Positions 33,908 to 45,190 of a stretch of 64,000 nt of DNA are shown in pieces. Both the position numbers and the translations under genes were made by a program. This DNA comes from Ectobius pallidus (lineage: Eukaryota; Arthropoda; Insecta; Blattodea; Ectobiidae): the NCBI GenBank assembly GCA_964059195.1, contig CAXKWD010000011.1, forward strand, positions 13,657,951-13,721,950, read 5' to 3'. The first letter of the stretch is position 1, and the number at the start of each line of letters is the position of its first letter. Under the pieces are notes generated by a model. That model worked only from the letters and a program-made list of their open reading frames with translations. It was not told where the DNA came from and did no database searches.

Positions 33908-35046
33908 TAGTAGGATAGCTTGTGTTTCTGATCTTCAGAAATCAGACGATAAGGTCATTATTGACAACTGGGAGTGCTAATTTATTTTTTTCAGTACTAA
34001 AGCATAATTGCTTTTTATTTCACTGTGTAAAACGCTTCTTTGCAGATACCCATATTCGCACTTCCGCTCACGGCGTTTTATTTTTCTAGTAATACAGCTG
34101 CAATTACACAAGAAACTCTTACGCTTCTTCTCCTGTCGCCCATTTTCACTTCCGCAAAAATGGTATAACTGAAGAAAATATCGGACGGATTTGAGGCGAA
34201 AACTGAGTATAACCTACACACACCTTCAGTTCAGATAGCTGTACTGTACACATTTTTACACAGCTGTTTAGGAGAGATAACTGCGAACATAAACTGAAGC
34301 TGTGTTCCCCCCATAAGGCTAAAAATTGACCACTCTCACGTTCCGAATGTTTAAAAATCTGGAAGAGTCAACCTTCTAGAACCCTACGGGCCTCCACGGA
34401 TTGTGTAGGCATCACTTGATTCTATTGGTAGGCCTAATCTTCAGTATCGACAAATTTAGGAAATGCTAATCCAGTCACCAGATTATAAACATCTTGCTAT
34501 TATTCTTCTGTTTCGGCATAACCATTCAACCAATAATTCCCTTGTGAAGTACTGCTTTCATACAAATTAATACCAAGAACATTTTAAGCTTATAATTAGC
34601 TTAGCTGAATAATCTACTTTAGGACATCATTACAACATCTTTCATCTCGTAATGTGCTAGTGTTTGATGTAATTCTGAGGAGATAAAACCGATTGTCACT
34701 TCCGGATAGGTTCCTTTGTGTGGTCAGCCATAAGTACCCTGTAGCATGTATTTGGCTTCTGTGCATTGTAGATGGAATTATGCAGACATATTTGTTAATG
34801 TTGGGAGCTATTGCATTAGGGGAATGTTAAGAGTATTTCGTACACCACCAATCTTCCAATTGAAACAATTAGTATAATGAAACTGATACTTTATGAGTAA
34901 AGCCAGGAAGTTCAGAAATTTAATTTTGTTAAAATATTAAGGGAAGAAGGCACTTAATATTCCGAAAATAGACGGTAATTTATTTAAAATAGGAATTTAT
35001 TAAAACTCAAAACAGAGAGTATTAATGAATATAGCTATCTAATATA
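33908..35046. other. intergenic with a T6 fragment
   Basis: cagtactaaagcataattgctt at about 33991-34014 is the inverse of a T6 interior word. Nothing else recognised. Confidence 0.5.
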
Positions 35047-35564
35047 CAGGGTGTTTCACGAAGTTTTACCGCCAGTAACAGAGCACGTTCCTGACGTTAT
35101 TTGGAACAACTTTTCCTAATAAAAGTTTTACATATCTCAAATAATTACGGAGTAATGTAGATATTTATGAACGTCTCGGTGTGAACAGAGCTCAACGTAC
35201 GTACGTTGCAACAATAATAAAGAAAAGTCCTGATAAATTACGGTACGCGACACGCGCCGTTCATACCCGCGCGTCAAAGTGCTTGGACGTAGAGGGAGGC
35301 AACTTTGAAAATCTGATGGCAATCTGAGATAAAGGGTGAATTGTGTGTTAAGTATGTGAATTAAACCCATTTTGTTTGTTACTTTCAGTTTCTGTGCGGA
35401 TTTATTGCCGAATTTATTGCTATTTTGTCACGAATGTTGAAATTTCAAACGCTTATAACAACATAACTACAAGTCAGATCACATTTTTGTATTTACATTT
35501 TTTGTTCCAAATATCCTCAAGAATGCACTCAGAGAGTGGCGGTAAAACTTCGTGAAACACTCTG
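35047..35564. mobile_element. T7: 518-bp MITE with 28-bp TIRs
   Basis: CAGGGTGTTTCACGAAG... at the left (35047) matches the reversed right end CAGAGTGTTTCACGAAG..., 27 of 28 positions through ...ttttaccgcca. TATA lies outside both ends, so the target is TA or TATA. The interior has a CG-rich patch (35242-35275). No transposase; superfamily not assigned. Confidence 0.82.
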
Positions 35565-36561
35565 TATATATATTTCCTGGTATTTATTATGTCCGGCCTA
35601 CCTTGCATTCCTGTCATAGGTTATGCTATTTAAAGAGCTTAATTGAATCGTTTGAAGAAGTAAGTTTCAGTCTGCATGAAAACAAATAAATTCATTTTTA
35701 GGGAATAAGATCCTTAATACATATTTTTTTTATGTGAATGTGTCATTTCATTATTTGTGTAATTTTTTCCACTTTCATAGATTGAAATTATTATTTTTTA
35801 ATGTGTAAAGGAGCACAGAAAAGAGACATAACGATCCAAACAGGCAAAATAAGGCAAAAAGAGGCAAAATAAAAACTAACCCTACTGTCCCTAAATTTAC
35901 GGAAAATGACTATCTCTATTTAACTCTGTAATATATACACTCAAATAGAAAATACATTTGTCCTAACTTCCAGGCCCTACTTATGTGTGTAGTGCTTGAA
36001 CTCTGGTTCGATTCCTCTTCGGGATAACTACATGGTTGGGAATTCACCAATGTATCACTGTAATTTTATTTTATAAAATTGTAGAACAAATAAAATATTT
36101 ACTTATTCTGTTCGCATATAGCTTCTTGTCCACCACCACCGCCACCTAGATTCACTGAATATTTTTGAGAACGGAGATCAAGTTAGGTTGCTTTAGGATC
36201 CTAAAATGCTCGAAAATATTGATAGGTTGTTAGTATCAGATGACCCTGTCTTGGAAATCCTTCATACCATTGACTGCATGTTTTCCATATTAAGAATGAG
36301 TATCAAAGTGCATGCAATGGTGATTTAATTTCTAAATATATAAATCTTGAAGTAAGCCAGTTACGACTGATATTGTTTATTGGTGACTACAGTATATATG
36401 ACAATAATACAAGACGTGTTTACTTTTTATTTTAAAATTATATGTAACTGATAAGTTTTTTCTTGAAACTCCGAAAGAGCAGGAGCTGAATAACTGTTAA
36501 CATAAATGAACTTACATATAATTATACAGATTAATAATTATATAGTATAATATCATGAAAA
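35565..36561. other. intergenic with SINE-like and hAT-like scraps
   Basis: 35840-35875 has gaggcaaaataaggcaaaa-type short repeats like hAT subterminal DNA; no ends found. A possible SINE piece is listed separately. Confidence 0.4.
35985..36110 (+). mobile_element. P6: possible SINE fragment
   Basis: tctGGTTCGATTCCtct (36002-36020) contains an exact pol III B box, followed by about 60 bp of body and an AT-rich tail. No A box and no second copy in the window, so this is tentative. Confidence 0.35.
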
Positions 36562-37844
36562 AGTAGGGTAAGGTGGTACATTTTCGAACACTTAACAAAT
36601 ATTCTTATTTTATGAACACAGTAAACTGAAGAGAAGTTCAACTGTATCGTAATCACAAAGTTGGCAATGTAGTTGACCCTTCAAAAAAATATGGAAGTCA
36701 AACAGCTGTAAAATTGGTCATGGCAATCAATCTTTCATTTCCAGAATATCGTTCGAAAATGTACCACAGTAGGTACAATTCTAAACACCAGTGGGTACTA
36801 TTTCGAACAGTGGCACTTTCAACGAACGAATTTCTTTCTTCCAAATATTATATTTTATTATTATTATTTATCAATAATATGAGCGTAATAATGAACTGTC
36901 ACGTTTTGAATAGGCAGATAACAGGTTTGGGGCATGTGGTCAGCATGCCGACTCCTACGTCAGTTATTGATGGCTTACTGAACCGGAGCCGCTACTTCTT
37001 TATGAATTAGCTCTTCGGTTGGTGTCAGGAGGCTGAATACACCCCGTCCCTACCTCAGAAAAATTCGAGGAGGTAACGGGGATCGAACCCAGACTTGCGG
37101 GTCCGTAGTCAGCAACCACTAGACCATGCAGGCGGGTCTGTCATAACATCAAGAGCAATAATAAAAAATACTTAACAACTCCAGAACGATTTCTGTTTGC
37201 TATTCTGTATTGCATAATTGCTGAGATGTAATAGCAATCCAGAGGAAGTGCAGTTCATAAATCTTCGTTGAAATAATACCACTGTTGAAAGCTGTGTGAT
37301 GCCATCCTTTAAATATTTGACTGGCACAGTTAATAATAATAAACATGCAGAATGCTGTGATGGCAAAACAGCTTTTCCATGCAAGCGATCGCGGGTTAAA
37401 GTACTGTTCGAAATTGTACCAAAATTCCGTTCGTATTTGTACCTCGAGCTAATTTTTGTAAATTATACATAGTTGCAAATTCCGCTCACGAATGACCATT
37501 GTTGTGCCAATGACTTACGTATTAAAGACTACGCTATTTGTTGGTATGAGTTAAAAATTGGTCCTCAACAATGTATTCCAGTAACACAACGTGGGATTAT
37601 AAGCAATTTTATAACGTGCCATTTTTCCAGCATGGCGTTCTTACCTTCGATTGGAAAATAATATTTTATGGCCGAATGAGTCAACTTAAAACATCATTCT
37701 CGCGGATACAGATAAACAAAACAATCAGTATGGACGCTATATTTTTAAAAAGAGGTTGGCTAACATTTGAAACCCAAAAATGGATCAAAATCTTAGTCCG
37801 TTCAGAATTGTACCATGTTCGAAAATGTACCACCTTACCCTACT
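36562..37844. mobile_element. T8: 1.28-kb TIR DNA element carrying a nested SINE
   Basis: Left AGTAGGGTAAGGTGGTACAT and right reversed AGTAGGGTAAGGTGGTACAT are identical for at least 28 bases (through ...tttcgaaca). Read as TIR GGGTAAGGTGG with TA outside, it fits a Tc1/mariner/pogo-type target. Several internal variants of 'ttcgaaatwgtaccac' lie near both ends. SINE P4c is inserted at 36927-37136, making the original element about 1.07 kb. The reading frames (36714-37010, 37473-37846) are not recognisable transposase. Confidence 0.85.
36927..37136 (-). mobile_element. P4c: tRNA-derived SINE nested in T8
   Basis: Minus-strand head keeps an A box TGGTCTAGTGG (plus ccactagacca, 37116-37126) and a B box GGGTTCGATCCC (37079-37090), a tRNA-like layout. 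The body shares gtcagcatgccgactcctacg with P4a and stops at about 36927. Best head of the family. It is younger than its host T8. Confidence 0.9.
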
Positions 37845-38049
37845 AGAAGAGAAAGGCAAGAGCTGGATGCAATGACATGACTCAAATGATAATAGTAATA
37901 ATAATCATTATAATAATTAAAATAATCAATAATTATCATGATAATAGTAACAGGAAGACGGAGGGGCTCCGACGAAAACGAAAACCAAGTAAAAGGGATG
38001 AAAATTAATAGTTTATATGGAATATAATAGTTTTTATGTAGTTGTTGTG

Positions 38050-38091
<42 letters not shown>

Positions 38092-38181
38092 ATTAATATG
38101 AGTATGAGCAGTTTTATTCCATCACAGAGCTAACGCAGTTTGGCCTTCCCTTATACTCTACCAGGAGGAATACAAAATATA
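37845..38181. repeat. AT-rich stretch with (ATT)n
   Basis: Palindromic aataataatcattataataattaaa words at 37885-37945 and an ATT array at 38050-38089. Confidence 0.75.
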
Positions 38182-40682
38182 GGGTGGCGTGCACCATCCA
38201 GGAGTAAATCTTACTAAAGTAGTAAATTTAAGACGGAGACCTGGAGTATACAAGAACCAGTACATCTGTCTCACTCTTAAGTCATACTAATGTATGTGCT
38301 AGAGTGAGACAGACAAACCGGTTTTTGTTACGTAAGGTTCCCTTCATAAATTTACTACTTTAGTGCTACTCTTTTAGTAACTTACTCTTTTAGTTGGTGT
38401 TGGAGAGCTCAATTGATAGTTACTTCTTTAGTTGTTACTAAAGTAGTAAGCGATTTTTACTAAAGAAGTAGTCGAATTCTGCGCAGAACAGAGCAGAAAC
38501 GTTAGTGCAGCGCAGCAGAACACGTGCATTTCAATTGCCAGTATTATTCAAGTGCCAGATAATGAAAAGGAAAGGTTCGCTGAAACAATGAATATGAATT
38601 TGGGTTGTTCCAAATATTACTAATGACAATCTTCATGTTTTAAAATAGGTCTAATAGTAATGTTTTATTCATTACTAATTTTAATTCCTTCAATTGGGGT
38701 ATTTTCAGTTTAGTAGCCTACGTATGGGTACTGTGATTACAATTTTTGTGCAAACTATTTCTGTATTATAATGCAAACAATTGGAATTTCCAGTTGATTT
38801 TCATAATTGATTCACTGTCAATATTATAATTATTTCTCTCATAATAATAATAAAGTTCTAAAATATATTAAAATATTTATACTTCCTAAAGTTACATATT
38901 CTTCCCCAAAAACGATAAATCAATTATTCTATAGTTGTTTATCATAAATCTCACTATAATGAATTATTAATACTTATTGACTGTTTAACAATATTAATAA
39001 GAAGTATTACACAAAATCATGAAAAAGGGGGGATAAAAAGGATAACAAAACTAATAAGGGGCATTATGTTTCTGTCCTTTTTCAAATGCACAGAACATTT
39101 ACTTAAAAAATATTACCTTATAAAAATAATAATATTACAACTGAGAAATGTTATATTTAAACAAAAAAGGGCGGTACAATATTTCGGAAGCTATGAACTC
39201 CAATAATAATTATGTAGATGGTTGTGTGTTTAAAAATAATTTCAGTGACTACTTCTCTAGATCCTGTGCAGCTTCAACCTCCGGGCCCCTCCTTAAAATT
39301 TTCTTTCGGCACTCATGTTGGCATTTTTTTCTATATAGTTTATAATGCTCACTTTCCTGTCCACAGGGTTAATTAAAATAGTTAGCAGCATACTATAGAC
39401 CTGCAGCATCTGCTATAGTTTATTCCCAAACATGAAAGTCTCGTCTCACTCCTCCATTCGAGACTTGGGGAGTCTTTAAGGAATGGTTTTACAATGTGTC
39501 CCCTTCTCAATGTACGCCAATCCCAGAGTCAGTCAAATTTTCTTCCGATGTGGCCTGTTTGGACATTTTTACACCTGGGTTAGAAAAAAGGACATATTAT
39601 TCATTAACACTGCGGGTGCAACTATTGAACTTTTAGCTCTTATAATTATTATTATAATCTGGCATTCGCAATGTTGTGCTTTAAGTTAAGCTATAGAAGT
39701 GTAATGTAATAAAATTAATTTACAATAATTACATTAAATCGTTTAACAATGAGAATCACCTATTGTTCAGTAATTCTATGGTTAAGTAGCAGGGGGAAGT
39801 GTTTTCTGGGTAGCTCCAAGAACGGAGGCTTTCATGTATTGGAATGTACTATACCTCGCCGATATCTGTATCCATATGATTAGCTTGAAATACATCGTCG
39901 TTTTCTGACCCAAAGTTAGGGAGAACTGCAACATCTAAAGGCCGATCCAGCTAGGAAGATATTTAAGAGCACATGAGCTCCTTGTACCGTGCAATGCAAA
40001 CGTCCCTTCCACTCACTCTTCCCCTCACCTTTGGTGGACGTCTTCCTAATTGGATCGCTCTCCGCAATGATATTTCCACATTTGACTGGCTGAAATCACA
40101 TGGATGTAGTGAGAATCTGACATCGTTTCTTCCAAACGCCAAAATTTCATGTAAGGATTTATGAGCTTAATTATTTACGTTATTAAATGCCCTACTAGGT
40201 ATGGTTCGCTTAATATTTATTAAATCACCTGCCACAACTCTCATTTTTGGTATACAACCTTCTTCATCTCAATAACTTATCCTCAGTTTGAACGATGTAA
40301 TCCATTTAATGTGATATGTAACTCATAACTCACGCAAATGCCACAGAACACACTTACTCCACAACTTTACTCCACCCCCTGAGTAGGAGTAAATATTGGC
40401 CTTATTTACTCCACAACTTACTACGTTAGTAACGTACTCCGTGTTGGTGCTCTCCACCACTTGTGGAGTAAGTTCATTTACTCTGGGAGTAAATAAAATT
40501 TTTACTTCTTTAGTACATTCCTCTATGTTGAAAGCCGCCGAGTTTAGTTTACTCCTGGTTGGTGCACGCCGTCCTTACTAAAAGAGTACGGTTACTAAAA
40601 GAGTAGCTTACTAAAGTAGTTAGAACTAAAGAAGTAAGGCTTACTAAAAGAGTAAATTGCATGAGTTTGGTGCACGCCACCC
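38182..40682. mobile_element. T9: 2.5-kb TIR element with palindromic subterminal repeats
   Basis: GGGTGGCGTGCACCA at the left end is repeated exactly, inverted, at the right (40668-40682); ATA sits outside both ends (38179-38181, 40683-40685), a 3-bp duplication. PIF/Harbinger elements make 3-bp duplications, so that superfamily is possible. Both ends carry many forms of ttactaaagtagtaa / ttactaaaagagtaa in both orientations (38205-38470; 40380-40660), likely transposase sites. No transposase or Myb-like gene is recognisable inside; the frames at 39148-39345, 39483-39689 and 39973-40164 are short and unmatched. Confidence 0.82.
38215..38358. repeat. long imperfect palindrome inside T9
   Basis: agtagtaaattt...tctgtctcactct (left) and agagtgagacagac...aaatttactact (right) form arms of about 60 bp around a centre near 38290. 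It could fold into a cruciform or be a small nested MITE. Confidence 0.7.
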
Positions 40683-40879
40683 ATAGAATGTTATAAAAAT
40701 AAGTTACGAATAGTGTAAAAATACAAGGTGCAAAATACAGAAGGCTTAGAGTTACATAACACAAAAAGTATACAATTATAATAGACAGGTTTAAAAAAAT
40801 ATAAGAATATGAAGTAAATTATAAACAGACATGCAGTGTAAAGTAATAATAACACTCCGCGTTTTTATTTATTATATTT

Positions 40880-40995
40880 TATGATTATGTGCAAAATGAG
40901 TGCAGAATTGTGATTTACAAAGTAGAGGATTGAGAGCCCACAGGGGCTTGTAACTCCCACGGGTGTGTGTAAAATAATAATCCATCAATCAATCA
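40880..40995 (+). mobile_element. LINE G 3' end, strongly truncated
   Basis: gattgagagcccacaggggcttgtaactcccacgggtgtgtgta contains a compact hairpin (agccc-aca-ggggct) and is followed by an aataataatcc ATCAATCAATCA tail. This matches the layout of LINE 3' ends; no coding remains. Confidence 0.5.
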
Positions 40996-41590
40996 AATTA
41001 CATGTTCGTTATTATAAAACCTCTTCACTCTATGACATGTGTTATAGGCTCTGGTCGTAGTTTATTTCTGTGTTCATTAATTGATGGATATAGCAGATAG
41101 AAATACAGTTAATCAAATACATCAATCTTAATTATATTACGGAATTTACAAATGAAAATTGGATTCAATAACGAATTGAGTAAATATTACAAATACGTAA
41201 CTATGTACACAAACATCAATATACCATTTTGTGGTAATCTATTAAGTGTTGTACACCACATCACACGTTAGCCTCTCTTAAACTACATAAAACTTGGCAC
41301 TAAAACTTGTTTCCGTTGATTACAGTTGATGTTAAAAGTATGTAACTTGTGATCTCACACAAGTTTCGGCTTTCTATCTTATAATGGTCTTCAATTGAAG
41401 GCTATACAGATTACTGTAGCCATTTTCCTTTCCATAGTGTATTCTGTTCGATGTTATTACTACTTATATGTTTATTTTCAAGCATTTAATATTACATACA
41501 TTAATGCTCGCATCCCTGATGTAGCTTAGGCATTTTAGAGGGATGTTTCTATGTCTCAAATAACAATATCAGTAGAAAGTTCAACTAATG
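40996..41590. other. intergenic, nothing recognised
   Basis: AT-rich, no feature supported. Confidence 0.5.
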
Positions 41591-41836
41591 ACTCTCTCTC
41601 TCTCTCTCTCTCATCCTATGCCCCCATGTTGGGGCGAAGGGCCTCCAAGTGGAGGTTTCTGTTTACCGATGTGAATTTTGTTACGCTTATTTTCCTAGAG
41701 AGGGCAGAGGGGCAGGTGGTAAGCCCATCGCCCCTTAACCCCCTTCCGGAAACTAAGTTATTACTTGGACGTGAAAGGGCCGATAAATTTTGTCCAGAGG
41801 CTCTAATTTATGCTTGGAGTCCTTTTACGTGCAGCT
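41591..41836 (-). mobile_element. P3c: tRNA-derived SINE with (CT)n tail
   Basis: Body matches P3a and P3b (gttggggcgaagggcctccaagtggaggtttc, tagagagggcagaggggcaggtggtaagcccatcgcc, ggacgtgaaagggccgataaattttgtccagaggctc). The tRNA-like head beyond about 41836 is absent. The 3' side is a CT array (41591-41612; GA in element orientation). The plus frame 41551-41838 is SINE translation. Confidence 0.86.
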
Positions 41837-43200
41837 AACGACTAGTAAATATTTATTCATTTTTTGCATCCTTGACGGAACTCTCCCATATCGTTTTACC
41901 TCTTAAAATGTGTTTACCTACTTGCCTGAGGAATTCAGCTTCTTTTGTAATAATTGTTCTAATATAAACCATTTATTCGTTACTATTATTAAAATTTTGT
42001 TCGTCAGACTTCAGAATATCAAATATTAAAATAAACAAAAAAATTACCATGGGCGCCGACTTTTGGAGGTAAGGTACTTCTGCCCCATATTATTTAGAAG
42101 TAAGGGCGTCCCCCCACAACATTTCAACATTCCAACTTTACAGAATTCCCCCTTTTTTTTATGGAAAGAATGTTTCCCAAAATTTTTGCGCTACCTATTT
42201 GCTATTTGTTGTTTGTGTATTTGAAATAAATAAATAAATACTTACATAAAATAATAAATAAGTAAATAAATACATACGTAAAATAAATTAATTAACACTT
42301 TATTTCAGTACCATTAGTCGGGAGACATAAAAGGAGGATGTGATTGTAGGTTTCCTGAGTCGAGGAATTCCACACATGTCAGACTGGGTGTGTGCAACTG
42401 GCGTGGAAAGTTGTCTAGTTTAATTTGCTGTCAGGGTTCCAAACTCTATTAGCAATGCCAAGATTTGTTAAGAGTAATACTGAGCCAGGAAGTTTTGTCA
42501 GTTTCTCTGTCTCCTCACAACTTACACTCCCTTTAAGACGGAAGTTTCGGGCTCTTCTTGTCTGCTCGTCTTACAGACAGCACCCTGAGCCACTGTGGAG
42601 ACACGCAGACGCAAAATAATTGAAGTCCTAATCCTTTGGAAAGACTGTACTGCTTTTAACATTGTTTTAAGCACTTCTGTAGCACAAAGAGTGATCCACG
42701 AATTCCATGCGTAACATCGAGGGGTTGCAGTCGACATTATATTTTTAACAAAGTGTCCTTTCTCAAATTAACGCCTGTAAATTCATTCAAATTTAAAAAT
42801 TAGTTATTACAATTTGCAATGCCCGTATAATTTCTGCTTTAGAATATAGCTTTAAAGTTAAAAGTTTCAACTTGATTAATTTTATTGTCTTGCAGAACTG
42901 TTACGTATGAAAAATTTGTTTACAATATTTTTTCATTTAGATTCCAGAACATACTCGTGGTGGGGGCAGTGCAGAAATGAATATAAATACATTATTTAAA
43001 ACAAATATACAGTAAATAAAAAAATAGAATGAAATGCAATGATTTACAATAATAATAGTAAGGATTTTTTTAAAAAAAGAGGAAAGAAATAAGAAAGAAA
43101 CATGAAAAATAAAGGTTTTATTTCGTAAAAATTATTTTTCTTCAATCTATATTGTTTACATTACGTTATTAGGGGTTATTTAAAACAATGGAATTGAATA
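41837..43200. other. intergenic, nothing recognised
   Basis: Contains aaataaataaata runs (42226-42290). Frames 42425-42619 (+) and 42522-42737 (-) overlap on opposite strands and are unrecognised. Confidence 0.5.
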
Positions 43201-43649
43201 ATCGGGGACCAAAAATAGAGCTTGTTGAGGTGTGCGAAAGGATGGAAGTCACTGGCAGCGAGGTCCGTGCTATAGTGTGAATGTTTAAACACCTCCCGGC
43301 CGAACGTCTGCAGGATACTTGCTAGGAGGTGTTTAAACATCCACCCTACCTCGCTCCCAGTGATTTCCATCTCTTCCTACATCTCAAAAAATGACAGGGA
43401 ATGACAGAGAATGACAGAGAGGAGGAGGAGATATTTGTCACACAGTGGTTCAAATCCCTGGCGGAAGACTTCTACGACACAGGTATTCAAAAGTTGGATC
43501 CACGGTATGACAAATGTTTCAATTCCGGTGGCAAATATGTTGAATAATAGCTGAATACTTGCTGTATCTGTTGGAATATATATGTCTACGAAATTGTGTT
43601 TTATTTCTATAGACGGCCCCAGGGAATCTTACTTTATGGACGCGCCTCG
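43201..43649. mobile_element. M4: mariner-derived inverted element, left arm truncated
   Basis: The right end ttactttatggacgcgcctcg is the mariner-like TIR seen in M5. The minus-strand left arm encodes FGREVFKHSHYSTDLAASDF (43329-43270), a decayed mariner YSPDLAP block; the plus-strand right arm encodes the C-terminal tail after a junction near 43325. ggaggtgtttaaac occurs inverted on both sides of the junction. An 11-bp unit (aatgacagaga) is repeated three times at about 43389-43421. Confidence 0.8.
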
Positions 43650-44550
43650 TTTATATCAAATATCTATATCAATACATAAATGAAAAAAATATTTATATAT
43701 ATATTTATGTATATATATTATATAATTATTTATTTAATGTATCGAAATAGAACTTCTTTGCTATTACTCAGTCATTCTGTATTTGAGAACCAAACATGAA
43801 TGTAGGCGAGTTTAATATGGACACTTTTATCAATTATAACAAAATTTTAGTGGCGTATATATAAAGCAATTTTAATATTCTTATTGTATAATGCAGTCAT
43901 TAAAACTGGCTTATTCGGTACTAATTTTTACAGCAGAATGAAACGTAGGAAAGTGACACTCATGAATGGACCACTTTCACTCACTTTCACTGGCCGCTTC
44001 GTCATTCATAAAGGCGATCGATGAGTTGAAGACTCAATCTGCTTGTCTTGTCAGCGAGCCTTGCCTACTCGCCATTTTCATAAACCTGCAAACATGTGCA
44101 GCTTCAACTTAAGTTGTTACAATTTCAGTCGTATCACTGGACTAGTCAGCTAATGATGACTATTCTGCATAACGTATTTTGACCTGGGTATTGTAACTAG
44201 GTACGAATAGAAGGCTAGCTTTGAAGGTATGAACTCGAGATGGTGATGTAGTGTGAACCCAAAATACAAGAGGACTGATGAAAGTGTGTCCAAACAACGG
44301 AAAATGTTCGTGGAATGGTATAGTTGCCATCTTTGAAAACATTTGAAAATGAAAGCATGAGAAAATTCTACAATGCTTATACGCCTATGTGTATGTGAGT
44401 CTGGATATATGTAATAGAGAGAAAGAGGACAGAGGGAGAGAAAGGGGAAAAGAAGGGAAAGGGATTACAAAAGAACATAAATTATAGCACATTAGCATGA
44501 GTTGTTGGTATAGAAATAAGACGGATAATATGAGTGTATTTTGATTGTGC
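43650..44550. other. intergenic, nothing recognised
   Basis: TATATATT runs near 43690-43735; no gene supported. Confidence 0.5.
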
Positions 44551-44625
<75 letters not shown>

Positions 44626-44815
44626 GGAAAGAGAAAGAGAGAAAGAAAAAGAGAAAGAGAGAGAGAGAGAGGGAAAGAGAAAGAGAGAAAGAAAAAGAGA
44701 AAGAGAGAGAGAAACAAAGAGAGAAAGAGAGAGGGAAAGAGAAAGAGAAAAAGAGGAATAAAGAAAGAAAGAGAAAGAGATAGAGAGAACAAGAGAGAGA
44801 AAGAAAGAGAGTGAA
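44551..44815 (+). repeat. (GA)n purine tract
   Basis: Almost pure purine strand: GA array at 44551-44600, then GA with GAAA and GGGAAA interruptions for 265 bp. It generates the long Arg/Glu frames on the plus strand and Ser/Leu/Phe frames on the minus strand (44385-44936, 44482-44883), which are not genes. Confidence 0.97.
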
Positions 44816-44829
44816 ACTGGATAATAAAA

Positions 44830-45190
44830 GAAGAGAGATTTATCAACAATAAGATATCTCTTCTCCAATGAGAGGGGAAGCATATGAAAGAGGGAACACA
44901 GAGATAGAGAAACGGATAGAAAAGGCGTAATAACAATAAGATCTCACTTCAAAGAGAGAGAGAGAGACAGGGAGAGAGAGATAGAGGTAGTGAGAAAGAG
45001 AGAAACGGGGAGAAATATAAATATTACAATAAGACAGGATTTGAGATAGGGAGGAAAAGGCCGAGAAATGGGGGAGGTGATATAATAAGACAGCACATGA
45101 GCTAAAGAGAGAGAGATAAATGTTGAAACAGGATATAATAATAAGATACCATATGAGAGAAAGAGGCATAATAATAATAAGTAGAGGAAT
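44830..45190 (+). repeat. degenerate minisatellite of GA blocks and aataataagat
   Basis: The word (a)acaataaga / aataataaga followed by a variable catatgag-type block and a GA-rich block recurs near 44846, 44931, 45029, 45083 and 45139, spaced about 55-95 bp. Frames on the minus strand through here (44843-45289, 44944-45402) are translations of this repeat. Confidence 0.65.

Noticed and set aside
36002..36020. Exact B box as a tRNA gene
   Set aside because: No acceptor or anticodon arm around it; more likely a SINE scrap (P6).
44385..44936. 183-codon minus-strand frame (and overlapping 133- and 152-codon frames)
   Set aside because: Ser/Leu/Phe translation of the GA-rich repeat; no protein-like composition.
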